Numbered from the stretch's first letter, positions 1 through 12,960 are shown. The stretch is 64,000 nucleotides of DNA from Kudoa neothunni (GCA_964304625.1 OZ199838.1:12710001-12774000), one strand, 5' to 3'. A program made the numbers and translations. The notes: a model not told the origin generated them from the letters alone.

Positions 1-299
1 CTGATTGGAGAACCCCAATTAATACCAACGGAAACTTTCGAGCGATCGACAAAGAATGTCGCATTGGATTAGGTGGGATACTAATTGCAGATTTCCGTGG
101 AAGTTTGTCCATAGAGTTTTACAGGAGTTTCTGATTTAATTATTTATAATTTTTCAAGTTCATATATGCAAAAAAACCCCTAGGGTGTCTGTCACGTAGT
201 TGCTAACATTTAGTATTCAATACTAATCGTCCCGGTTCGGTTCGGTGACACGTGTGTTCAGTTCTATTCACTGCTGTCTTCTCTGGCGCGATTTAAATA

Positions 300-515
300 C
301 ATAACAGTGTCTTTCACCCCAAGCCCGTTAGAGGGCACAATTTTTTTTAGCATGACAACTTATATTCTTGCCACGTTTTTGATATGTCGTACGTTTAATA
401 AATAGAGGAGAAATATCGTAAATTTCAACTTTCTATGAGAAGGTCGTAGAATTTTATACCCAGATTAAATGTGGTTTTGGGGTGTAATACATCCCAAATC
501 CGTTAGAGGGGTTAA
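300..515. mobile_element. piggyBac-like element, one terminus with subterminal repeats
   Basis: Two copies of a motif reading CGTTAGAGGG after a CCC-rich stretch lie at about 326-340 and 500-511. The second is followed directly by TTAA. Reverse-complemented, this reads TTAA then CCCCTCTAACGGATTTGGG, close to the start of the piggyBac-like element at 19943. The matching other end is not seen and may lie left of the window. The first 130 bases keep a short open frame that I do not recognise. Confidence 0.4.
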
Positions 516-1624
516 TTATATTTTTGGTTGTAATTAAGAATTACAATTTTTTCACACGAAAATTCATTATTGAATTAACTTAATTATATTCAAATTACGT
601 AGATTTTAATAAGATGTTCATTTGTTGAGTTCGAAATTTCTTTACTAGCCCCTATTTAGATATCTATCTACTATAAAAATCAGGGGTGGCCAAACCGTGG
701 CTATTGAAAAAAATTTTTTTTTAATTCAACCAGCACGTTAATTCTGAAAACTCGCAAAGTTTAAACTATTTAATCAAGTGTAGAAATGAATTCTTTAACC
801 GTAAACAGATAATATTTGGCTTAGAAAACATAGTTACACACTGCCATATAGTTTTAGTTATTTTTATGCAGATTGGAATTATTTCGAGTTTCATTAGGAA
901 ATACAATTTGAACTAGTGTTTATCCCTTGCCAGAGTGATAGAGAACAAAAGAATAAAAGCACGCATTAAAGCTTTAAAGATGATTCATAATTCCAACTCA
1001 TCAAGCAAATTTTGGAAATATGCTCCAGAAACTAAATACTCAAAATTAAAGGGAGTTTTTCTTAACTTGTTTCTATGTTTGTAACAAAATTATTATTGTT
1101 TGTCTATTTATTCAACGGTGAATGTTTGTAAAATCGAGGCATCGCGGATCCCTCCCTCACAAACAAACACCTGACGGAATTAGTTCGTACAAACTCAATA
1201 GCATACGAACCAGATTATCGTCAACTCACTGATAACATGGAAACACAAAAAAATTGTCGAATGCATCAAATTCATGTGTTATTACTTTATTCGTAAATAT
1301 TTAATTTCATTTTTTGTCAGACTACCGTACATGATTAAATATGAAAAAGATTTTTATTATTGCGTCCCTTTTTCATAGAGAAAAAGTTTCTTAGATCATT
1401 AATTACTAATTTACTTATTTGCAAAAACCTTCATAAATTATACCTGCAATAATTATAAGTAAGTTTTCCAGCGATTAACTAAGAAAAAATTAAAAAACTT
1501 TTATTTATAATTCGACACCATTTTTCTTAATATTTATCAAAAATGTAAGTTTAAATAAGGAAGGGGTACATAAATGATTTTAATGCCTTGTGGCTCTTGA
1601 AATTTTGGCAACCTTAAAATTGGT

Positions 1625-2000
1625 TCCCGATATACATAAAGCTGAGTTTTTCGTATGTGTGTGTGTCACCAAATACACATGCGCGATAAAAAAAAATTTC
1701 CTTATAGAGAGCCATTTATAAAATTTTAAGAAGTTTTTCGATGTTTAAAAAACATCATATAATTGATTTCACATCATTAAAGTTTCCAAAAAATATTTAT
1801 GGAAGTGATTTCGTCGATTTAAAGTTTGTTTATCGGATTAGCACCGGTTTATGACCTGCTGACGGTCAGTTCAAGTTAATTTCCTCCTCATATGCTCTAT
1901 CAAATGTTAATTAAGTGATGTCATCAAACTTCATGCGTGAAGTTGATGTGTTTATTTTGGTGTGTGTGCAAAATAAACTCCTTATGTCGGGAGTTTTAAC
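1625..2000 (+). mobile_element. Helitron-like fragment, 5' part
   Basis: This stretch aligns over about 380 bp with 60194-60600. Both have a 5' TC followed by a TATA-A-rich start and a GT-run, then the shared phrases 'ccttatagagagcca', 'aaagtttccaaaaa' and 'ctccttat...gagttttaac'. The second copy has a Helitron 3' end; here similarity fades near 2000 and no CTAGT end was found. Confidence 0.55.
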
Positions 2001-3029
2001 GTCGTAGTGAACTAATCATTATTAATCTGCACAAGCAGGGATCGGTTTTTAAAAAATTGCTGAACTGTTTCTTTTGCGTAATCAAAAACAAACAAAAATA
2101 CGATTTTACTTACGCTAAACTGTACGCTTCAAGAGCGAAATTGGTTCTCGGTGAATTGTAAAAGCGATGTAGCGCCTACTTGGAAACTTTGGAGGTCGCC
2201 ACAATGGGACTCAAAGAATCTATGGAGATGATAACTGATAAAAACATCAATGATGCACTAATAATTTGTGATAAATTTGAAAAAAACGATGACACGTGCA
2301 AACATCCTAATCCTCAAATTGAAAAATAACATGGAGTTCAGCCTATAAAGGATTAACGAAGAGACAAACACCAAGTCAACGACCAATAAACTAGACGATA
2401 CAATTGTTAGCCCATCCAAAATAAAACTTGGTTAATTTCATGGGGATACAGGGGGTGACGAGTAATACGTAAGCCCTTCGGAACCTGAGAAAAAGTGTGA
2501 ATTAGCCAACAATGACGGGTAATACGCACCAGGACGTCCAAACCTTCGGTTTTTCCCAAAGATCTTTGGAGTTTTCTACTAACCTTGGGTTCTTGGGGGT
2601 TTTTTCTCTTTAGGTCAAATCTTGGAGCTTTTTTTGCTCATTTACAAAACTTGTAGATTATTGAATGTTTTGAGTTCAGTTATAAATAATTTGTTTCAGA
2701 ATTAAGTAGAATAATCATATTTATTGTTTTAGTAATGAAGAGAATTCAAATCATTCGAAATTTTTAGAAGATATCACGATCGTGGGAAACACACTATTGT
2801 CCAATTTTTGAATAATTATTATTTGATCAATTGTTCTTATTATTCTGTGATTGTATTTGGATATTCCAACGCTGTCTTAAAATTTTCTAATTATTTAATA
2901 ATATATTTTGAAGTTATTGACGTATATTATTTTAAAGTATGCGTGAAATTTCAAACGGAGGTCAAAAAAGAGCGTGGGGTAATATGTGCTCCAATCAAGA
3001 TTGGTTAAAAGTTGATTTTAAATATTGGC

Positions 3030-3150
3030 TCGATCGATTTGCCAACGACAGAAATTCCACCTACTGCAAATGTTAAACGAATTTTTTCATTAATGAACGC
3101 AGTAAAAAACTAAACAAACTAACTCATTCAAGGTTGAAAATGTAAAATGT
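3030..3150 (+). pseudogene. hAT transposase C-terminal (dimerisation) remnant
   Basis: The frame starting at 3030 reads through ANVKRIFSLMNAVKN and then, after a stop, a phrase like L-T-H-S-R-L. That matches the hAT dimerisation region consensus (A-x-V-E-R-x-F-S-x-M-N-x-x-K ... R-L). No catalytic part was found upstream, so this is a dead fragment of the element at 681-3491. Confidence 0.55.
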
Positions 3151-4028
3151 AAACTTCTTGCAAAGCAGTCGATCAGAAGAAATAAACTGACACATGATGT
3201 GAGAAGCGGTGTCGCGAGCGAACGATACCTTAACGCTTGAAAAATTGATCAAACTTGTTAGTTGAGGGATGTGAAGTTGATGAAGACGATTCGATTGACA
3301 ACAATAATTAGAAAACGAGTTTAAAATAAAAATATTAGTTATTTTAATAATATTATTGTGTTTTCTTTGTGATCTTGGATTTTTCCCCGATAGTCTCATT
3401 TGACGTCCTGTGTTAGGGGAAACACAGCGAGCACGATTGAATTCACCGGAGGGCTGGATTTGGTCCGCGGGCCGTACTTTGGTGACCCCTGGTTTAAGAT
3501 TAAATTTTACCGTACCAATGGTCTCTGTCTCAATAAACTTGGTCGTTCGATCATTAAAAAGGTTAGGAAACCCCATTTAAACGCGTTCTACTAGCTGTGG
3601 AGATTTTAATTATCAAAATTATATTTTTCTAAGTTATTAAACCCCGCTACTTAATTTAACTAAAACATTCATTTGCAGTTTTTTTAATTCTTCGTATAAT
3701 CAGGGGATTCATCTCTGCCTCAAACAATTTAAAAACTACCCCCAAGTCAAATGAATATTCAAGAAAGAAAAAATTTTCGTGTCAATTATCTCATCATCTA
3801 TAACATTAGCTCGCCAATAATTCCTCATATTTTAACACACCCGGCATCAAAACAACAAACATAACTTCCATCCATTCATCTCATCAAAAATTTACCAAAA
3901 CATAATTTTACATATTTATAACACGAGTTAAATAGAAATATGAAAAAATTTGAGATTGAGGGGTGATGATAGATAAAAATAGTAAGGTTAAATTGGCCAG
4001 TTACTATGGTTATATAACTTGGTTGGAA

Positions 4029-4531
4029 TCAAGACTTAGAACCGGATTTGGATTTGGTTTTGACCACAATAACAACTAAAACACATTATCAGATATTCGA
4101 TCACCACTAACAAACACTCACCAATAATGATGGCAATCACAGTCAAGATCAATACAGCAAGAGCAATAGTCATTCGCTTTCCCTGCCAAAAATACTTTCT
4201 TCTTAATTTTGTAGTGTTGGTTTCAAAACGAGCAGCCCCAGCTTGAAGTGCATCTATACACAGCATAATAAAATTATAATTTCATGTTAATCGGCATATC
4301 GATGGTTATTGGATAGGGAAAAATTACCAGCTCTGGTATCCAATTCACTCAATTTAGCATCTCTTTCAAGAACTTTTTGGACATTACCTCTCATCACATT
4401 CACAACCTATCGTTTTTGTGTAAAATGATAAGTTAATGGGAAGATCAGAAGTTGATAGGTTATAAACAAAACTAAAATATACCTCATCCACCTGATTGCG
4501 TGTCTCATGTATCATATCATTGTTGTAAGAC
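4029..4531 (-). CDS. Synaptobrevin/VAMP-family R-SNARE, 5' end not found
   Basis: R-SNARE of the synaptobrevin family, a vesicle membrane protein that zips with syntaxin and SNAP-25 to drive fusion. Four exons join in phase: 4483-4531, 4328-4406, 4122-4253 and 4029-4075. The core reads NQVDEVVNVMRGNVQKVLER, with the zero-layer arginine in VMRGN, followed by SELDTRADALQAGAARFE and the basic juxtamembrane LRRKYFW. A transmembrane helix of about 20 residues (from IALAVLIL) and a short tail ending KSGSKS follow. Introns are 46, 74 and 76 bp. The first exon, encoding the variable N-terminus, should lie right of 4531. A short ATG frame near 4672 does not join in phase, so I leave the start open. 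There is no longin domain, so this is not VAMP7 or YKT6. Whether it is the neuronal or a general paralogue cannot be told. Confidence 0.85.
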
Positions 4532-5777
4532 CTAAGACACGTATATGGTAAAAATAACAATCAAAATAAAAATTTAAAAGTGTGCTGATGGTAGTTATAC
4601 ATTTGATGGAGTGTTCAATAAGCCTTGATTACCGTTCTTTGCGTGCGCACGTAATCGGATTCCATTCATGGTTACCCTTTTTCTGTATTGTGTATTATAG
4701 GCTGATTGATTAAGAGTGCACGAATAAGTGATAAATTCTATTTTGTTCACGTGTGGTTTGTTTATGTTGGTGTGATCAATTGTGATACCAATGACTAAAG
4801 ATAATTTGATTTAATTTGGATAATTACTGTATAGTATTAGTTGAAAGATGATTAACTCTATTTATTACATTACAACCGAAAATATGTCCGTTAGTTAAAT
4901 TATAATTTAATGTTTTTGAATGGAAGGTGATTTTTTCACCACAGCTTCTGGTGTTATTTAATGTACTAGCATGATACAGGCAGATTTCGATAATCCTAAA
5001 CTTCGAAGCAGACAAAATAAAATACAATATTATAACTCACTTAGAATGGAATGAGAATATTCCAGATTTTTTTTTGACCTTTTAGAATTATAGGCACAAT
5101 ATTAAATATTAACGAACAAAACATAAATAGCGTCTGTGCGTTCTCGCGGTAAGAGTTTTTGATTTTGAGTCTATGCTTGCAGGTTTCTGTGATCTGTAAA
5201 GCTGAAATTAATTAAATCTATACATGAGCCTACGTCAAACACAGCCTAAAGTTCCTTTCGCAACGAGTTAGTTTTATTCAGATTTCGCCAAATATGGTCC
5301 AAGATTATTTCTATTGTTACTTTTATTGAATACTAGCTCAAAAGCTCCACTTCGCGTAGGTTTCCTAGCCCGGCCAAGTAGACTAAAGCCTTGAGTGGGC
5401 CAAGATCATTTTAAGTTTAAAGTAAATTAAGAGTATTTGGACAAATAGAACAAAGATTCCACAAATAAAATTTTATGTATTTAACTAATATTAAAATGGT
5501 GTAGAATCTAAAGATAAACATTTATTAATGAGTTTCTGGTTATAAAGTGTAATATTACGCCATATATTTATAATCTATTGAAATACCAAACTTTGGTATG
5601 CGAATATATGATCTGCTTGGGTTTCCTGACAGTTAACTGTTACGTTTTACATAGTACGTTCACAAAAATGTACGTTTAAAGAAAGTAAACATGAATATCA
5701 CGAGTTTGCTTTAATTTATTTTAATTTTGTAACTCGTTAATATATAAAGTGCGGCAACCAATTAGTTATCTGATAGG

Positions 5778-7944
5778 GGTAATGGTAAAGTATGTGACTC
5801 CAGAAAAACACCATCTTGTGCACGTTTTTTCTCGATTTTTCTTTTACGATTATCAATAATAAATCAAAAGAATACCGAGTGCAAATATCGAGCACAAATT
5901 AATTACTTCTAACTTTTTGCCTAATTCCTATTCGACAACAGTCGGATACACGTGTAATCTACATCGTTTTGCAATAAACACCTGAAAATAGCTGATTATT
6001 TGCTTATTTCACAAATTATCCGAAATTTATATTTTATACTATTTTTGTTAGCAACGGTATTAAATTTGTCTGCGTTTATTTATCACGTGAAAACCCGCTA
6101 TAATGGAGCTTTTAAGTTTTAGAGGGGACGATGACATTTTCTGTTTGATTAATGACCATGATATTTTTTTACGCCTTAATAGTAAGGGGCTATCTAAAAT
6201 CTGCCCCAGAAAGATGTTTTAAGTGTTGGAATTATAAAACCTTTACTTTAAAAAAGAGAAAAATAAATGTAAGAAGACCAATGGCCGATACTTCGTGTTA
6301 CAATAGAAACAACATCGATTATTCCTTCACTTACAACTGTAAAAAGTACCTATCTTCTGTGAAATAACGATTTAATGTATTTAAGGTGTAAAGCTAGTGT
6401 TTCCCCCTCGAACTGGTACCTTTTTCTCTATGGGTTCCGCTACCTCAACAACAAAATTAACGATAAAAAAAATATTTAAAATACTTTATTACTGGTCGAT
6501 GGACAATATCATTATGTCGACCGGCAAAATGATAAATACTTCCAAACCTACCACTTCTTCATGATTTCACAAGATTAGAAAAATTTGATGGAGAAGATTA
6601 CGTCATCAAAATTGACGAGACTCTTTTTCACGGCAAGAGGAAGCATAATCGGGGGTGATGAATGGAGAGCCTATATTAACCTGAATTCACTTAGTTACAG
6701 GCATATAAAAAATCAATCACTCAACTGAATATGTCAGAGACGGTGCCCATACAAACACCATAGAAGCTTGTTAGGGGAGACTTAAAACAAAGTTTCTCCG
6801 AATTAAACGGGGTGTTTCATTCCATAATTCGCTCAAATATTTGTGCGAAGAATGGTTTCGATCAATTATGGGAGAAAAATTTTAACTTTTAAATAATATA
6901 CTAACAAAAAATTATGTTACTGTACTAATGTAGTTATTAATAAGTCTATCACATTTTATATAAATGCGTTTTTATTTATTGTATTTAAAGTAATAAATGT
7001 CAGAGGACGTATAATTAGAAATTTTATATTAGAAGTTAGATATGTAAAATAATAAATTTTTTGTGTTAAATTTTTCGAGTAAAAATAAATCAGGTTAATT
7101 GTAATTTATTTTAAACGAATACATTTGATAGTTCCATTCACTGGAATATTAAAATTGGGAGAAAATATATTAATATTAGTAAGAAAAATTTTAACGTATG
7201 GATTTTCATACAACTGGTCATAAATTCAATATATTGCATAACATAGTAGTTGTTGCAAAGAATAACGTTGACATAAAAAATAAACTAAAATTATAAATTA
7301 TTTATTTTCAAAGCTAAATTATATTTTTAAAAAAAGAAAAAAACATTTTGTTAAAATAAATATTTTTTGTCAACATAAGATAAATTAGTGATGTAAATTA
7401 GTTGAATACTTTAGGTCGTATTAAATAAAGAAATAAAAAATGCACGATTTATTATTTGTAAAATTTAATATTTTTTATTAATGTCTTTCTTCAATTTTGT
7501 AGCCAAGAATATCAATGTAAAAATAAAAATTTATAAACTAAAATCAACAATTATAGATGTGACTAAATGTTTTAAAAGTTAAATTGACATTTAGAAATAA
7601 AGATAGATGACACATTATTTCTTAATATTAGATAAGCTTATTTAGAAGGTTTACTAGGTTAAATTTGGTATTTAAAGCTTAAGAAAATTTAAATAATGGT
7701 TAAAATGTATTAATCAGGATAAAATATGCAGGTAATAAGCTATTTTCCGGTGTTTATTTCAAAACGATGTAGATTACACGTGTATCCGACTGTTGTCGAA
7801 TAGGAATTAGGCAAAAAGTTAGAAGTAATTAATTTGTGCTCAATATTTACACTTGGTATTCTTTTGATTTATTATTGATAATCGTAAAAGAAAAAACGTG
7901 CGCAAGATGGTGTTTTTTCTAGAGTCACATACTTTACCATTACC
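5778..7944 (+). mobile_element. Merlin-superfamily DNA transposon with ~215-bp inverted repeats
   Basis: The terminal inverted repeats are 5778-5993 and 7738-7944. They are nearly identical apart from small gaps and begin GGTAATGGTAAAG. The element is flanked by a perfect 8-bp target duplication, CTGATAGG, at 5770-5777 and 7945-7952. Merlin elements are known for 8-9 bp duplications and an IS1016/IS1595-like transposase, a remnant of which lies inside. The long matching repeats suggest a fairly recent insertion, although the coding part has lost its middle. Confidence 0.85.
6540..6890 (+). pseudogene. Merlin (IS1595/ISXO2-like DDE) transposase remnant
   Basis: The catalytic-core motif IDETLFHGKRKHNRG is at about 6610-6655. 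It is followed after a gap by NHSTEYVRDGAHTNTIEAC at about 6715-6770 and a tail with LKQSFSELNG. These match the first acidic motif (I-D-E-x-x-x-x-x-R-K-x-x-R-G) and the H-T-N-T-I-E motif of the family. The section between them, which should carry W-V-F-G and the T-D-x-W motif, is missing, and stops interrupt what remains. A short open frame at 6152-6367 may be the decayed N-terminal zinc-ribbon part. Not functional. Confidence 0.75.
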
Positions 7945-8772
7945 CTGATAGGTCTCTGTTATTCATTGTAAACAAACTTTTTCTAAATAAAGTGGAAATT
8001 ACACGTGAATCCGAACATGCTCGGCTTAGGATTTTAAAGTTATTATTTGATCTGGATTTTAGTTATTTAATGTTGTTTTTTTATGATATAAAAAAATATG
8101 ACAAAATTTTGAAAGAGGAATCAATGATTAGTACAAATTTTAGGAAACGACTTTTTTCCGATAGTATAACGGTGCCGCACTAAGTTCGTATATAGTTACT
8201 GTAGTTAGTCTTAAATTGTATTTTAATTAACTTACCTTAAATAAATAGACGCATGAACCTTATTTAATATTTTTACAAATGAATAAACACTATTGAGGGT
8301 TTAAAATTTCCTCTTCAGAGCTCCTAAAAATCGATTTTCTCCTTGTTGTTCACAGTAATCTCTAAACCATACCATATGAAAATAATAGTTTTGGTAAACA
8401 TCAACAACTGAATTTCATATTAATGCTTGGCTACATAGCCTAATATTACTTTCCTTATTTGAACTAATTCAATTACCAAATTACTTTTTAATAATTTTGA
8501 AGTAAAATAAACACTATGGTACGTTTAAAATTAACTTGTTAAAACTTTAACGAATTGATCTATATGTTTGCATAAATCCACAAATCATACCACGTGAAAA
8601 TGTTTTTTAGTCATTATGTAGGATGAAAATCTTTAATAATTTTTTACGTATTTGTCAGTGTTAAAATAAAATTTTATCTTTCCATATGTGTGCTCAAATG
8701 GAGCAATATGTCTCTCTATAAAGAATGAAAAATGCGTACACATGCTGACAGACGTAAAAACTTTATATAGAT

Positions 8773-9415
8773 ACTAGCTTAAAAGTCTCTCATCTCGTTG
8801 GCTTCCTTTCCCGGCAACGCAGACTAAAGCCTTGAGTAGGCCAAGGCTATTTTATGCTAAAAGTCAATTATAATTATTTTATCGTTCTTGCAACTCATGT
8901 GGCGAATTAATCACTTTAACTAATCCGTCAATGAACTAACCTAAAAATTTTTTAACAATGTTGCATTTCATTATAACGTGCTAAAATCATTTTATGTTTA
9001 TTTAAAAAAAAATTTTAAACTTTTTATCTTTAATTAAACGTGAAAAGTAATTAATTTATTCGCGTGTATTAATCTCACATCAAAACAACAATCTTCGTTT
9101 AAGACGCGTTCACCGCCTACGCATCGACCTACGTTGTAGAACTTGTTAACTTTGTTTAAAGTGTAAAAAAGATTGAAGTTACAATTGTGGTTAAATAATT
9201 TAAATAAAAGTTATCCACGCTAATCTGTTTACTAAAGTTGACACTATCGATTCACCATCTTCAAAGAAAGCAGTCAATCCCGTTATATTTTTGTAGTTAA
9301 TTTTGTATTTTTAAAGTGCAAAAATAATCTCAATTACTAAAGAGAGTCTCTGTATGAGTAGAAGATTTGTGCGTACACACACGGACACTACTACTTTATA
9401 TACAGTAGCGCAGGG
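8773..9415 (-). mobile_element. Second, short Helitron abutting the first
   Basis: The minus-strand 3' end CTAGT is at 8773-8777, preceded by the GC segment shared with 5332-5430. The 5' side is near 9415, where the minus strand reads TATATAAAG, then GTGTCCGTGTGTGTACGCAC. It starts one base after the end of the Helitron at 8771. About 640 bp, non-coding. The exact 5' base is uncertain. Confidence 0.5.
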
Positions 9416-11471
9416 TTATTATGTAACACTGTTATTGCGCACTTTTGGAAATAGTGTCAAAAATTCAAAATATACGAATTAACTATATATATAAATCGTG
9501 AGATAAGAGTAAAATATATTGATAAATCTAATTATAGAAATAAGAAATAATTTTTTCGTTGGGAAAAATAGGAGTGCATGCTTATTGCGCACCTGAAGCC
9601 TGCTGTTTGATTAGATTGGCGTGGTTAGTACGCAGTAGGAAAATAGAAAAAATTATCGCTGACTTGTGGAAAACGTGTAGATTATTAAATAATTGGAAAA
9701 ATTAGGAACTAAGAGTGTCTCTAAAGCGAGCATCGTTGGGCGCTCCGGCCTTAAATTAGTTACCGCGTTGAATACGATTGTGTCAATAAAATCAAATTAT
9801 TCAATATAAGAATGAATAAATGGATCGAACTTTAGATAACGAGAAATATAAAGCTGTCCAGAGAGTACAATATAACAGGAAAAATAAATTAGCCAATGGC
9901 ATAAATGACGAAACGAAAGACAACAATCCTATAACTGTCGGTCGAGGATAGTTCCATTAGTTTGCTTCGAGAGTTATTCTAAAAATGAATAAATTTAATA
10001 GAAAACCTAAAAGAAATAAAGAAACTATTCAAGATCCATCGCACCGAAATGTTGGAACATATTACAAAGTTAAATTTTTCCTTTTGTGAAATAAAATAAA
10101 CTTCGTTTAAAACAAGTGGAATAACAAATTTCTTGTTGAAAAAATAATTCTGTCTTAAATTATCTTATTTATTTTCAAAATATTCTGTGAACAATAAAAA
10201 TATTATTACGATAATTTTTCACATCTCTCTAATAAAGTTATTATCAATGCAACGAGAGAGTAAATAAAAAAACAGAAAAATGGTCGGCACCCAACAACTG
10301 TATATAGATTTTAAGAGATTCGTTCGAGAGGCGGGCTAATTCTTCACTGCATATCAGTTTTTATTACATGCTCAGCGTGTAAATGTAAAAATTAGCGATA
10401 CATAAGGGCGGGAGCTATTGACACCTTGTGTTTTAATCCTAAATGGCATAGGCTATTCTTACGGTAAAGAATATCTCCTAGGATAGCTAAGATTTTATAA
10501 AAACCGATTTCATTAATGTGAAAAGATATTTTTTATTTCCTCGAAAATAAAATTTCACAAAGATATCTTTTTATCAAAATTCACTGGTGAGCTTGAGCGT
10601 TATATCGTAGTTGGTTCTTTAAATTTGCCTATATATAAACCTATTTGTCAAAATAATACTTAGTGGAGCTTTTATTTTGGGGGGAAAATGCTTTATTCAT
10701 ACCCTACGTGTTTGTTGAATTTGAGTTTCACACGATTTCGATTGTGCTTACATAGCAAATACGATGCTCTGGATAGTTGATTAAATAAAAGGAAACGTTA
10801 TGAATTTGGTTAACTTTGTTTAAAATTATATTTCTTTCGCAAAATGTGTTGGAATATGTATATAGCTACTGCATCTCATAGATCATCCAATGACAAATAT
10901 GTGTTTAATATTTTACGAGGTTATTTATAAATTAATTTATATATGAATAATAACAAATATATTTTTAATTGCTTGGACATAATCTCATTTGTTTTTTTGG
11001 AAGTTCATTAATGTTTGTTCTATGACCTACCACCTAATACATCGAATTTTGATGGAAAATTTAAACCAAAGGATGATAGATAACTTTGTTAAATATCCAA
11101 ATAGGCATGATTTTACAATTTCTAATATTTGACACTCGCGAATTCTTTTGGCAGGGGTTGTATTTGGGAATTTAAGATGATCAGGTTAATTCCAATTTAT
11201 TTTGCTTACACATAATAATATACTCTTAAATATTATTTAAAAATCTATTATCTGGTTTAAAAAATTCTTATCATTAATTAATGAATTTTTAAATTTAAAA
11301 TATTTGAGTAGCAATCTCACCTCATGAGAAACCATACACAAAATTCTCTGTTATTTTCGTTAGCCTCGCACTTCACTAAAATATTTATTAATGTCAAAAT
11401 TTTTGTAGATGAATGGATTATTACTATTAAATTGAGATTCCCTTTCCTTCCCATGACTATTTATGACAATT
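9416..11471. other. AT-rich stretch without recognised genes
   Basis: Read in all frames; no exon-like or transposase-like segment was found. Short homopolymer runs and AT-rich text only. Confidence 0.5.
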
Positions 11472-12303
11472 GGTAATAGGAGAATGCCCACCTCCAGAAA
11501 TTCGTCCTTTTGCACGTGTGCAAACCTTCCGGTTTTATAATAAATCGCCTGTTTACATTTTTTAAATACGGAGTGATCATAAATATCTTTAAAAATATCA
11601 GTATAAAAAAATCAACAAAAATGCAGCTTCGGCTGTTATCGTAGCGCGCGCACAACTTAGCGCGTTCTTTATTTGTTCTGTATTTCCTTAAGTTTTCGCA
11701 TATATATAACGTGAGACTATTAATATGTTCAATTTAATTACATTTTGTAATAACATTAGGATTATCAATAGATCTCTATTTTAGCTCCACATTTTGGGTG
11801 TTTGATACAGTTATTGTGATTTTAATTATTAATTTGGAAAATTTTGATCAGAGATGAATTAGCGAGTTATACTTAAATGCTGCTGAAACACGCCACTGAC
11901 TGAAGCTTAGTAATGGTAGAATTTAAGTTACAGCGCCAATTTTACAAGCTGCTCCTAGACCAAGAAATCTTGCTAAACTTCTTAATCAAGAAAGGTCTAT
12001 CACAGGAAATGCTGAAACAGGTTCAAAAATTGTCGTAGGTATAACACCAATAAATTAAAGATTGAACAAAGGTTAAAAAACAATTCTACAGACCTAGAAT
12101 TTATTTGTGAGTCAAAAATTCACTCATATTTGTTCAATGTGATTTAATGTTTCTGAAATTAATATGAATATACTTGTATACGTGATTGTAAGACATGCAT
12201 CTCATAAAGAGCCTCAACTTTCTTTGGAATTATGAATAAATTTCAACATAATTCTTCCAAGTTATCGGTCTCCGATATTTTTGAACTGGTTTATTTGTGA
12301 GCT

Positions 12304-12960
12304 ATGGAAGAGCTTAGGCGACAGGCGATTATTTTAGATGGAACAGGAAAAACCATTACATATTGGTACCCACCTTTAAGAAAAATTTGTTGGGGAAGTT
12401 TTCAGCGGCGTGAAAGGTTCGAAGGAAAAAGAATTACTGAAATAGACAAATGCCTTTTGTCGGTAAAACGGAAAAATAATCGTGGTAGGTACTTGGGAGC
12501 AGATGTCTAGAGAAACGCTCCTAATGAAACGTATTCCCCATCATCATCATCATCTGATGATGATGACACGGATGACGAAAGATATGGGAATAGAATAGAA
12601 GGTCCGTGGGTAGTTGAGATTTGTGAATGTTCCGTTGACGATGAAGGTAAACGTAAATTGCTGGAGTCGAGCTTTTTCATTGTGGATCGAAGGAATAAAT
12701 GTATCCTTATACCCCCTAATTCCTCAAGAGGAATCGCATAGCTCCACAATATACACAGATGGATGGAATAGGAACAAACGATTAAGAATTTAAGGGTATA
12801 ATCATATAACTATGAACCACTCAAAAGAATACGTTACAGCTGGGCGGGGGATCATACAAACACTGTTAGGGTTGTATGGCACCAATTAAAAACAAAGCTT
12901 TTGCGAAGGATGGGATGGGGATGGGGTGAGTGGTATGCCGGAAGATATGCTTTATTTTTT
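12304..12960 (+). pseudogene. Merlin transposase with an acidic Ser/Asp insertion
   Basis: The reading frame from 12304 contains EIDKCLLSVKRKNNRG, corresponding to the first catalytic segment. One in-frame stop (12508-12510) separates it from a run of serines and aspartates at 12530-12580. GPWVVEICE (the W-V-F-G region) follows, then IYTDGWNRNKRL, NHSKEYV and, in a shifted frame, HTNTVRVVWHQLKTKLL. Order and spacing fit the IS1595-like domain of Merlin. The acidic run between the first aspartate and W-V is not usual. In the first motif, where the family has D-E, this copy has D-K. Several frame changes show that it is inactive. Confidence 0.75.

Larger units (their letters stand above)
681..3491. 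mobile_element. hAT-type DNA transposon remains, both termini visible
   Basis: The left end reads CAGGGGTGGCCAAACCGTGGC at 681. The inverted counterpart at 3470-3491 reads CAGGGGTCACCAAAGTACGG on the other strand. Both fit the usual hAT terminus. A remnant of a hAT C-terminal dimerisation region lies between them at about 3030. The 8-bp flanks do not match, so the two ends may come from two related copies or from an old, decayed insertion. A Helitron piece at 1625 sits inside. Confidence 0.5.
5332..8771 (-). mobile_element. Helitron (minus), carrying a nested Merlin element
   Basis: On the minus strand the element starts TC-TATATAAAG at 8771, followed by a CTGTC/GTGTACGC stretch typical of Helitron 5' ends. 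It ends CTAGT at 5332, just after a hairpin-like GC segment (cccggccaagtagact). The same GC segment recurs at 8815-8850 in the neighbouring Helitron. Removing the Merlin insertion at 5778-7944 leaves about 1.27 kb, close to the 1.18 kb Helitron at 60194. No Rep/helicase was found, so it is non-autonomous. Confidence 0.55.

Noticed and set aside
681-3491. A single intact hAT element
   Set aside because: Terminal sequences fit but the 8-bp flanks do not match, so one insertion is not proven.
4622-4690. Candidate first exon of the synaptobrevin gene starting at an ATG near 4672
   Set aside because: Its donor leaves one base where the next exon needs two, so the phases do not join.
11461-11655. 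Minus-strand open frame
   Set aside because: It lies within the Merlin inverted repeat and recurs inverted at 18.9-19.16 kb; not a gene.
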